A program made the position numbers and the translations under genes. 54,963 nucleotides of DNA from Anaerolineae bacterium. Lineage in GTDB: Bacteria; Chloroflexota; Anaerolineae; Promineifilales; Promineifilaceae. Every line of letters begins with the position of its first letter. Position 1 is the stretch's first letter. The notes beneath the pieces were generated by a model, which worked only from the letters and a program-made list of their open reading frames with translations, was not told the DNA's origin and searched no databases. Below are positions 48,135-54,963 of this stretch, one piece after another. The stretch spans positions 1 through 54,963 of the forward strand of contig SLGK01000120.1 in the NCBI GenBank assembly GCA_007123775.1. Direction: 5' to 3'.

Positions 48135-49406
48135 ATGTCAGAAAAGAAGATCCACATCTTAATTGTTGATGACCTTCCTGAAACGAGGGAAAATGTCCGT
48201 AAACTATTGCAGTTCGAGCCGGAATTTGAGGTAATCGGCCAGGCAGGGTCAGGTGAACAAGCTATTGAGATGGCCCAGGAGTTAAGCCCGGATATTATCC
48301 TGATGGATATCAACATGCCGGGTGTAGATGGTATTGGAGCCAGCCAAACCATCTCCGAGCTAGTCCCCCATTCTCAGATCATCATCATGTCGGTACAAAG
48401 TGATGCCGACTACTTGCGACGGGCTATGCTGGCCGGGGCCAGAGACTTTTTGACAAAGCCGTTTAGCGGTGACGAATTGATCAACGCCATACGGCGCGTT
48501 CACGCCAAACGGCCGGCCGTTGCGGCCACAAAACCGGGTAGAGGCGGCTCAAAAGCGGTTGACCCTGGCGACAACGGCCAGCCGCCTGATGAGGGCAAGC
48601 TCATCGCCGTGTTTAGTCCGAAGGGCGGCAGCGGCTGTACCACCATCAGCGTCAATCTCGCCGTATCTTTGGCCAACCAGGGCTATCGCACCCTGTTAAT
48701 AGACGGTAGCCTGCAATTCGGTGACGTAGCGGTCATGCTTAACCTGAAAACTATTACGACGCTGGTCGACGTAGTCGAACGCATCAACGAGCTAGACGCG
48801 GATTTCATTAGCAGCGTTGTTCAGGTACACAACAGTGGTTTACACGTTCTGTTGGCTCCGCCTCGCCCCGAAATGGCCGATGTGGTCACCGAAGAACACA
48901 TGAAAACCCTGCTGGAGATGCTGCGCGACCTGTATAACTTTGTCATTATTGATACAAGCTCTGCTTTGAATGACGTTGCCCTGACCATTTTAGATACGTC
49001 AGATAGGATTCTGCTCATTACACAGCAAAACCTACCCAGCTTGAAGAATATCAGCCGCTTTTTTGACCTGAGCAATAGTCTGGCCTACTCACCACAAAAA
49101 GTATGGATGATTGTCAACCGTGCCACGAGCAAACAGGGCATATCGGTAAAAGATATTGAAAACACCCTCAAGCGGCCTGTCATGGTAACAATTCCGTCTA
49201 ACGATCTGGTCTGTAACGCCGCAGCCAATGAAGGCATTCCTGTTGTATCAGGTCCCGGACAGAAACAGCCGGTGGGGTTGGCCTTGTTGCAGTTGGCCGA
49301 AAGACTTGGTCAAGAAGGGCGGAACACACCAGTGACGGACCCTGTCGCGGACGATAAAAAGGGATTGTTCGGCTGGTTGTTTGGCCGACCTGAGGCCGGA
49401 GGATAA
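48135..49406 (+). CDS. tadZ: TadZ/CpaE-like ATPase with N-terminal receiver domain
   Basis: A 423-residue fusion. Residues 1-125 form a complete receiver domain (D12-D13, Asp58 in LMDINMPG, Lys in FLTKPF). After a Gly/Pro linker, residues ~155-400 form a ParA/MinD-like ATPase with a deviant Walker A (FSPKGGSGCTTISVNLAVSL) and VIIDTSSALNDVALTILD. TadZ/CpaE localises the Tad pilus machine. The intact phospho-acceptor suggests real phosphorylation, unlike the degenerate receivers of many TadZ proteins. ATG at 48135. First gene of the tad operon. Confidence 0.9.
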   Translation: MSEKKIHILIVDDLPETRENVRKLLQFEPEFEVIGQAGSGEQAIEMAQELSPDIILMDINMPGVDGIGASQTISELVPHSQIIIMSVQSDADYLRRAMLAGARDFLTKPFSGDELINAIRRVHAKRPAVAATKPGRGGSKAVDPGDNGQPPDEGKLIAVFSPKGGSGCTTISVNLAVSLANQGYRTLLIDGSLQFGDVAVMLNLKTITTLVDVVERINELDADFISSVVQVHNSGLHVLLAPPRPEMADVVTEEHMKTLLEMLRDLYNFVIIDTSSALNDVALTILDTSDRILLITQQNLPSLKNISRFFDLSNSLAYSPQKVWMIVNRATSKQGISVKDIENTLKRPVMVTIPSNDLVCNAAANEGIPVVSGPGQKQPVGLALLQLAERLGQEGRNTPVTDPVADDKKGLFGWLFGRPEAGG

Positions 49407-49408
49407 TT

Positions 49409-50782
49409 GTGTCTCTACTAAAGCGTATTGAACGTAATCAAGAACCTAACACAACTGAGCCGTCACGGCTGCAGGAGCTGCGCGTGAAACGGGCGTCACC
49501 GACGACTGGCTCGCGTGATGCTTACGTGGACCTGAAAAACCGCATTCAGCAGCGACTCATCTCTGAGCTTGATCCCAGCATGGACATTACCCAGACCTCG
49601 CAGGTACGGTCTACCATTGAGGAAATGTATGAGGCTATGCTGGCCGAAGAAAGCATTGTGCTGACACGGAAAGAGAAACAACGGCTGTTTGAGTCGATTG
49701 TGGCCGAAATCCTGGGATATGGTCCTTTAGAACAATTCCTGGGTATGGAAGGCGTTACCGAAATTATGGTGAATGGTCACAAAGACGTCTTTATCGAGCG
49801 GTCAGGCAAGCTCCAGCGGGTCGGTGTTCACTTTGAAGATGATGACCACCTGATGCGTATCATTGACCGCATCGTTGCGCCGCTCGGCCGTCGCATTGAC
49901 GAAGGCTCACCGATGGTGGACGCTCGTCTACCTGATGGCTCTCGTGTCAATGCGGTTGTGCCACCCATTGCTTTGAACGGCCCAACATTAACGATTCGTG
50001 TCTTTGCCAAGATTCCGTTTACGGTAGAAAACCTGATTGATTTTGGCACCTTGACCCCTGAATCGGTTGAGTTCTTGAAAGCGTGTGTTGTCTCTAAGCT
50101 CAACATCTTTATTTCTGGTGGTACTGGTTCTGGTAAAACAACCCTGCTCAACATTTTGTCAAGCTTTATTCCTGATGGAGAACGCATTGTCACAATTGAG
50201 AATGCGGCCGAATTGCAACTGCGCCAGGAACACGTGGTAACGCTAGAGTCGCGGGCGGCCAATGTTGAAGGCCGAGGTGAAGTTTCTATTCAGGACTTGG
50301 TGATTAACGCGCTGCGTATGCGGCCTGACCGCATTATTGTGGGTGAGGTACGCGGCGGCGAGGCGTTGGACATGCTCCAGGCAATGAATACGGGTCATGA
50401 TGGTAGCCTGGCTACTGGCCATGCTAACAGCACGCGCGACATGTTAACCCGTCTGGAAACGATGGTGCTGATGGCGGGTATGGATTTGCCCCATCGGGCC
50501 ATCCGTGAGCAGATCGCCTCGGCCGTTAATCTGGTTGTTCATCAAGACCGTATGCGCGACGGAACGCGCAAGGTTACATCTATCAGCGAGATTCAGGGGA
50601 TGGAAGGTGATGTGATTACCACCTCTGAAATTTTCCGTTTTGAGCAGACGGGTATGGAGAATGGTAAAGTGATCGGCCGTTTACGTCCGACGGGGTTGCG
50701 GCCTAAATTTATGTGGAAGATTCATGATGCGGGCATCATGCTACCACCCTCCATCTTTGGCATTGGCTCTCGTCGTCGCTAG
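49409..50782 (+). CDS. tadA: Tad pilus assembly ATPase TadA/CpaF
   Basis: A 457-residue hexameric secretion ATPase. The N-terminal domain includes YGPLEQFLGMEGVTEIMVNG, Walker A FISGGTGSGKTTLLNIL, an Asp-box-like VTIENAAELQL, and Walker B/His-box RPDRIIVGEVRGGEALDMLQ and HDGSLATGHANS. GTG at 49409 lies 2 bases after the tadZ stop and follows GGAGG. It powers pilus extension and possibly retraction. Confidence 0.95.
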   Translation: MSLLKRIERNQEPNTTEPSRLQELRVKRASPTTGSRDAYVDLKNRIQQRLISELDPSMDITQTSQVRSTIEEMYEAMLAEESIVLTRKEKQRLFESIVAEILGYGPLEQFLGMEGVTEIMVNGHKDVFIERSGKLQRVGVHFEDDDHLMRIIDRIVAPLGRRIDEGSPMVDARLPDGSRVNAVVPPIALNGPTLTIRVFAKIPFTVENLIDFGTLTPESVEFLKACVVSKLNIFISGGTGSGKTTLLNILSSFIPDGERIVTIENAAELQLRQEHVVTLESRAANVEGRGEVSIQDLVINALRMRPDRIIVGEVRGGEALDMLQAMNTGHDGSLATGHANSTRDMLTRLETMVLMAGMDLPHRAIREQIASAVNLVVHQDRMRDGTRKVTSISEIQGMEGDVITTSEIFRFEQTGMENGKVIGRLRPTGLRPKFMWKIHDAGIMLPPSIFGIGSRRR

Positions 50783-50819
50783 GAAAACTTAGTTTGGTAG
50801 CTGTCTAAGGGAAAAAGCT

Positions 50820-51818
50820 GTGGACCCATTACTGTTAGGCATTATCGTTGGTGTGGCATTTCTGCTGATTGTTGGTGCTAGTCTGGCCATCTTTACTGGT
50901 GGCGGACAACAGATAGATAATCGGCTAGAACAATATGCTGGTTCAGCAACCCTTGTTGAAACGGTTGAAACTGATTTAGAGTTTGGCGAGAGTAGTCCCG
51001 ACATGGCCGACCGGTTAGATAACATGATGTCTAGCCGGGACTTCTTTACGACAATTCGTACGCGCATCTCCAGATCAGACGTAAAGCTCCGCGTAGCGGA
51101 GTATATCGTGCTGATGATCTTGCTGGGGCTGGGTGGTGGCATACTCGGCTATTATCTGTTTGACCAGAATTTCGTCATGGGGGCGATTGGGTTTGTCGTC
51201 GGTACGCGCGTGCTGCCAATCTATATCAACGTTGCTGCATCCAGACGCATTAACACCTTCAACGGTCAGCTTGGTGATACGCTAAACCTGTGGGTAAACG
51301 CCTTGAAATCTGGTTATAGTGTACTGCAAGCAATGGAAACGATAGCGACCGAATTGCCTCCGCCAGTTTCTAAGGAGTTTGAACGGGTGGTGCAGGAAGT
51401 GCGGCTGGGGCTGAGCGTGGAACAATCATTGGACAATATGCTGCGCCGCGTACCCAGTGATGACCTGGACCTGGTGATCACGGCCGTTAATATTCAGCGT
51501 GAGGTTGGCGGTAATCTGGCCGAAGTCCTCGACAACATTAGCTTCACAATCCGCGAGCGCGTACGAATTAAAGGCGAGATTCAAACACTAACCGCCCAGG
51601 GTCGCATTTCGGGCACTATTATCAGCCTACTGCCTATTGCCTTAGGTTTTTTGCTCTATCTGATCAATTCTGCGTACGTCTCTGAGCTATGGGTCATGGA
51701 AGAGCCTTTCATTATCCCACAGGTATTTCCGTGCGGCTGGCTGGTAATCGGTGCTGGCTTGTTGATGATCCTTATTGGCGGTCTGGCCATTCGCAAAATT
51801 GTCGATATTGAAGTATAG
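50820..51818 (+). CDS. tadB: Tad pilus inner-membrane protein TadB
   Basis: A 332-residue T2SSF-domain protein. An N-terminal helix (LLGIIVGVAFLLIVGASLAI) precedes a cytoplasmic region, a helix pair (about 95-140), the T2SSF motif NLWVNALKSGYSVLQAMETI and a C-terminal helix pair (LLPIALGFLLYLINSAYVSE). It starts with GTG at 50820. TadB with TadC forms the platform for pilus assembly. Confidence 0.92.
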   Translation: MDPLLLGIIVGVAFLLIVGASLAIFTGGGQQIDNRLEQYAGSATLVETVETDLEFGESSPDMADRLDNMMSSRDFFTTIRTRISRSDVKLRVAEYIVLMILLGLGGGILGYYLFDQNFVMGAIGFVVGTRVLPIYINVAASRRINTFNGQLGDTLNLWVNALKSGYSVLQAMETIATELPPPVSKEFERVVQEVRLGLSVEQSLDNMLRRVPSDDLDLVITAVNIQREVGGNLAEVLDNISFTIRERVRIKGEIQTLTAQGRISGTIISLLPIALGFLLYLINSAYVSELWVMEEPFIIPQVFPCGWLVIGAGLLMILIGGLAIRKIVDIEV

Positions 51819-51847
51819 CCAGCCTTAGACCAAAGCGGAGAATAGAC

Positions 51848-52786
51848 ATGACCATCCCTGTAATCATTCTTCTGGTGGCAATGATTGCCATTATCGGCAG
51901 CATTATTCTGTTGCGCCGGTCTGAGGAAGACCCATTGGCCGCCCGTATTGATGAATTTGCGGCCCGTGAAGAAGCTGTCTCCATCGAAGAGATTGAGCTA
52001 ACGCTCTCGTTTGCCGACCGCGTATTTGTTCCCATCTTACGCAGTATCAGTGACTTTGTGGTGCGGCTGACGCCACAAACCACGCTAGAAACCACAAAAC
52101 GCCAGATAGAATTGGCGGGCAATCCCAGCAATCTGTCTGCGGCTAACTTTTGGGCGATTCGCGGTGGCCTGACTTTTTTGCTGGCGGGCCTGGGCTTTTT
52201 GCTGGCAACCAACAGCGATAGCGGTGCCGGCCGCGCTTTTCTCTACATTTTGGGTGGTGGCGCACTCGGCTTTATACTACCCGCCATGCTGCTTCGCTCT
52301 AAAATTGACCGACGCAAAGAGGCCATCATCAAGAAATTGCCCGATGCTCTGGACCTGATGACAATTTGTGTGGATGCCGGCCTGACGTTCAACGCCGCCA
52401 TGCAAAAAGTGGATGACAAGTGGGATGACCCGCTGGCCAAAGAGTTTGGGCGTGTTATTTATGAAATGCAGTTGGGCAAATCCCGGCGTCAGGCACTGCG
52501 CGACATGGTAGACCGCATGGAAGTGCCCGACGTGACCAGCTTTATTGCCGCCGTTTTGCAAGCTGACCAACTGGGTGTGGGCATTGGTAAGGTGTTGCGT
52601 ATCCAGGCTGAGCAGATGCGAATTCGCCGCCGGCAGCGTGCTGAGGAAAAAGCACAGCAGGCCCCGGTCAAGATGCTGTTCCCAATGGTTTTCTTGATTT
52701 TCCCTTCGATTTTTATCGTCCTGCTGGGACCGGCCGGGTTACAATTGATACGCAACGAGGCCCTGGCGGGTGTATTTGGCGGTTAA
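51848..52786 (+). CDS. tadC: Tad pilus inner-membrane protein TadC
   Basis: A 312-residue T2SSF-domain protein, paralogous to TadB. It begins MTIPVIILLVAMIAIIGSII and has LPDALDLMTICVDAGLTFNA, the T2SSF signature, plus a C-terminal helix with LFPMVFLIFPSIFIVLLGPA. It lies 29 bases after tadB. No pilin, prepilin peptidase or TadD/E/G gene is within the window. Confidence 0.92.
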   Translation: MTIPVIILLVAMIAIIGSIILLRRSEEDPLAARIDEFAAREEAVSIEEIELTLSFADRVFVPILRSISDFVVRLTPQTTLETTKRQIELAGNPSNLSAANFWAIRGGLTFLLAGLGFLLATNSDSGAGRAFLYILGGGALGFILPAMLLRSKIDRRKEAIIKKLPDALDLMTICVDAGLTFNAAMQKVDDKWDDPLAKEFGRVIYEMQLGKSRRQALRDMVDRMEVPDVTSFIAAVLQADQLGVGIGKVLRIQAEQMRIRRRQRAEEKAQQAPVKMLFPMVFLIFPSIFIVLLGPAGLQLIRNEALAGVFGG

Positions 52787-52840
52787 ATAACACGGCCGTT
52801 ACAACGTTAACTTTAACGCTTTACCTGATTTGCAAAAGGT

Positions 52841-53617
52841 ATGACTTATATCAGGCAGGCCATCTCTGCTTCCTGGCGCTCATACATCCAGCAAGCAGCT
52901 AATTCGTTAGCAAGACTCATTTTGCCCCCCACCTGTGCCGTCTGTAAGCAGGCCGGCGACCTGTTGTGTTCTGACTGCCGGTCCACTTTGCCCCGAATCA
53001 CCGTCGCGCTCTGTACCCGCTGTGGCCGCTCCCTGGCCAGCCAGGCAGACGCCTACTGCCAGCGATGTGCCCGCCAGCCCCTACTGCTACAGCAATTGCG
53101 AACACCTTTTTTCTTCGAAGAGCCACTTTCTGGCATTATTCACCAATTGAAATACAATGGCTTTTTTGCGTTGGCTGAACCAATCGCGGAATTGATGGTC
53201 GACGCCTGGCCGGAGATCGTGGACAACATTGATCTGTTAGTGCCCATACCACTTCATGAAAAACGTCAGAAAAAACGTGGCTATAACCAGGCAGCTTTGC
53301 TGGCCCACCATTTGGGACAACAATGGAACCTGCCTGTAGCCGAAAACGGGTTGCGGCGCAGCCGGCATACGCCGCCACAGGTAGGCCTGAGTCTGGCTGA
53401 GCGGCAGCGCAACGTGACTGGGGCTTTTGTTGTCGGTGACTGCTCATTTGACGGCCAGCGTGTTTTGCTGCTTGATGACGTGTTTACGACCGGCTCAACC
53501 TTAACGGCCGCTACCCAAACTCTATTAGAGGCAGGCGCTAAATTTGTGTGGGGCTATTGTGCGGCACGGGCCATGCGCTATCAAGATCGGGCTGAGTTGC
53601 TGACAACAATATCTTAA
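52841..53617 (+). CDS. comF: ComF-family phosphoribosyltransferase-like protein
   Basis: A 258-residue protein. An N-terminal zinc finger has four Cys-x2-Cys pairs (CAVCKQAGDLLCSDC, then CTRCG, CQRCA). The phosphoribosyltransferase-like domain carries KKRGYNQAALLAHHLG and the PRPP loop VLLLDDVFTTGSTLTAA. In naturally competent bacteria ComF helps take up DNA. It follows the Tad genes co-directionally, which fits a possible role in competence or simply chance. Confidence 0.93.
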   Translation: MTYIRQAISASWRSYIQQAANSLARLILPPTCAVCKQAGDLLCSDCRSTLPRITVALCTRCGRSLASQADAYCQRCARQPLLLQQLRTPFFFEEPLSGIIHQLKYNGFFALAEPIAELMVDAWPEIVDNIDLLVPIPLHEKRQKKRGYNQAALLAHHLGQQWNLPVAENGLRRSRHTPPQVGLSLAERQRNVTGAFVVGDCSFDGQRVLLLDDVFTTGSTLTAATQTLLEAGAKFVWGYCAARAMRYQDRAELLTTIS

Positions 53618-53701
53618 TATCCGCTTTTGTAGCCGTTGCGGTGGCTGGCAGCGGCTGCAGCCTATTACTTTACACACCACATAGTCTTAGGGAGAAGGAA
53701 C

Positions 53702-54283
53702 ATGGAACTCTTAGTGAACGGACATAATATGGAAGTTACTCCTCGTTTGTACGAATACGTGGAAAAGAAAACAGAACGTTTGGACCGCTACATGCCTAAT
53801 CTGGTCGAACGGCGCGTAGACTTATCGGCCGTTAACGCCAAGAGTGCCGTGGAGCGGCAGGTAGCTCAGATAACCATTCGAGACACACGAGGTACTATTC
53901 TACGGGCTGAAGAGAGCAGCAATGACATGTTCACCGCCATTGATGCCGTGGTCGACAAACTATATCGGCAGATTGAGCGCTATCGCGGACGGCGACGGCG
54001 CAAGCATCGGCCAACCGGCAACGCAACCACTGAAACCGAACCTTTTATTGGCGATCCACTGCCTTTTCCGTATGAAGAGGAGGAACAGGAAACGGTAGAA
54101 CCCAGAATTGTGCGGCAGAAACGCTTCTCGTTACGTCCCATGTTAGCCGAAGAGGCCGCGGACCAGATGGAACTGCTTGGTCACGATTTCTTCGTCTTCT
54201 TTAATGCTCAGGAAAATTCGATTAACGTCGTATACCGGCGGAACGATGGCGACTATGGCCTGTTGCAACCTGAAGTGAGCTAA
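53702..54283 (+). CDS. hpf: Ribosome hibernation-promoting factor, long form
   Basis: A 193-residue long HPF. The N-terminal domain (MELLVNGHNMEVTPRLYEYV, about residues 1-105, with VEKKTERLDRYMPNLVER) binds the 30S decoding site. After a basic linker (GRRRRKHRPTGNA) the C-terminal dimerisation domain (VRQKRFSLRPMLAEEAADQM, then ELLGHDFFVFFNAQENSINV) makes 100S ribosome dimers. ATG at 53702 follows GGGAGAAGGAAC. The longer upstream frame has no support. Confidence 0.95.
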   Translation: MELLVNGHNMEVTPRLYEYVEKKTERLDRYMPNLVERRVDLSAVNAKSAVERQVAQITIRDTRGTILRAEESSNDMFTAIDAVVDKLYRQIERYRGRRRRKHRPTGNATTETEPFIGDPLPFPYEEEEQETVEPRIVRQKRFSLRPMLAEEAADQMELLGHDFFVFFNAQENSINVVYRRNDGDYGLLQPEVS

Positions 54284-54508
54284 CAACTACAGTCCTTAGA
54301 AAGGCCACGTGTGGCCCCATTAGGGACATTCCTTGAAAGGCAAGCAGTGGTGACTATAACGGTGAGCGGGTACGGGTTAATCACAATCCGTGCCCGCCCC
54401 TAACAGTCTTGGGCTAACCGTCTATGAACGGCCGTATAGCCCACTGTTTGCCTCTTTTTCTGCCCGGACCGTATTGTCGGGCATTTGATATTCTTGAGGC
54501 ACAGTTTT
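54284..54508. other. 225-bp intergenic region rich in hairpins
   Basis: It contains three potential stems: 54292-54327 (GTCC...GGAC enclosing GGCCACGTGTGGCC), 54366-54397 (GCGGGTACGG pairs with CCGTGCCCGC over a 12-base loop) and 54461-54483 (TGCCCG/CGGGCA, followed by T-rich TTTGATATT). The last may terminate hpf. The others could be structured leader RNA of the phosphatase gene or a small RNA. Confidence 0.5.
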
Positions 54509-54963
54509 ATGGCACACATCTTAGTCGTTTGCACAGCCAACATCTGCCGCTCACCAGTGGCGGAGGCGGTATTGCGTGACCGGCTGCACCAGGCTGGCCT
54601 GACCGATTGGACGGTCAGCTCGGCTGGTACCTGGGCTATCGTTGCCCGCCAGGCATCTCGCTTTAGCACCGAGCTAATGGCCGAAAAGGGACTAGATATT
54701 TCTAATCACGCCGCAGCTATGGTCGATGAAGACCGCCTAAAAACGGCCGATCTGGTTCTTTGCATGGAAAGCGGTCACGCGGAAGCGCTGAAGGTTGAGT
54801 TCCCCCAATTTGCCCATAAAATTTTCCTGCTCAGCGAGATGGTCGGCTACCACTACAGCATCAGTGACCCTTACGGCGGCCCGATTGCTGCCTATCGCAA
54901 TATGGTCCAGGAAGTAACTCGATTGATTGAAGGCGGCCTGCCGCGCATTGTCGAACTGGCCGA
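54509..54963 (+). CDS. Low-molecular-weight protein-tyrosine phosphatase (5' part)
   Basis: The frame from ATG 54509 runs off the window after 151 codons. It opens MAHILVVCTANICRSPVAEA, with the CX5R phosphatase loop (CTANICRS), and has the acid motif SDPYGGP with the general-acid Asp near residue 125. It dephosphorylates tyrosine (or arginine) of proteins, often exopolysaccharide kinases. The window ends within about 10 residues of the expected C-terminus. Confidence 0.93.
   Translation, partial: MAHILVVCTANICRSPVAEAVLRDRLHQAGLTDWTVSSAGTWAIVARQASRFSTELMAEKGLDISNHAAAMVDEDRLKTADLVLCMESGHAEALKVEFPQFAHKIFLLSEMVGYHYSISDPYGGPIAAYRNMVQEVTRLIEGGLPRIVELA

Overview
The window looks like chromosome from a moderately GC-rich, free-living bacterium, most probably a member of the Chloroflexota (Anaerolineae-like). 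This is inferred from gene content: Thr/Pro-rich lipoprotein linkers, several very large GT-C/GT39-type membrane proteins, an ABC-type heme exporter (ccmABC) beside ccdA/tlpA, MsrPQ, REC-fused TadZ, and an anti-sigma factor without a recognisable zinc finger. No phage, plasmid, intact insertion sequence, rRNA or CRISPR array was seen. There is one tRNA (Leu, CAA).

Layout. 0-2 kb: end of an MmcQ/YjbR gene, an MscS channel and an antitoxin/PIN-toxin pair. 2-8.6 kb: a 960-residue GT39-like membrane protein, a truncated TP-rich lipoprotein, a methyltransferase and a Phd/PIN pair. 8.6-19 kb: a bifunctional penicillin-binding protein, msrPQ, an SLC13/RCK transporter, a P-type ATPase and a DUF2154-like lipoprotein, then about 0.5 kb of gene debris. 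19.4-24.9 kb (minus strand): efp, a 51-residue membrane peptide, and a cytochrome c maturation operon ccmA-ccmB-ccmC-ccmD-like-ccdA-tlpA. 25-32.5 kb: envelope proteins including a tandem paralogous pair, tRNA-Leu, an ECF sigma/anti-sigma pair, an MBL hydrolase, mutY and an HExxH protein. 32.5-39 kb: an oligopeptide ABC binding protein with two ATPases but no permeases, a REC-roadblock protein and a RimK-like ATP-grasp ligase. 39-45.7 kb: a surface glycosylation block (polyprenol-phosphate glycosyltransferase, methyltransferase, three GT-C-like membrane proteins). 45.8-54.9 kb: a DegU/DegS-like two-component pair, a Tad pilus motor (REC-TadZ, TadA, TadB, TadC), comF, long-form hpf and the start of a low-molecular-weight phosphotyrosine phosphatase.

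The most striking signal is not a gene. The 8-base palindrome ACGGCCGT occurs about 70 times (counted by eye) against one or two expected by composition, mostly inside genes and in all reading frames, like the HIP1 element of cyanobacteria. In addition, many gene junctions carry a palindrome built from shuffled short words (families A-J here). The near end usually lies 10-30 bases before a start codon, or supplies the stop codon of the preceding gene. At least five such elements lie in frame inside large membrane-protein genes, including two 48-bp copies of the AGACCTGACAGGTT family. Both signals are scarce in the Tad region.

Functional links. ccmABC/ccdA/tlpA should supply heme and reductant for c-type cytochromes. 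MsrPQ repairs oxidised extracytoplasmic methionines. The GT2 enzyme may charge polyprenol phosphate for the GT-C proteins next to it. The DegU/DegS-like pair and REC-TadZ suggest signal-controlled Tad pilus activity.
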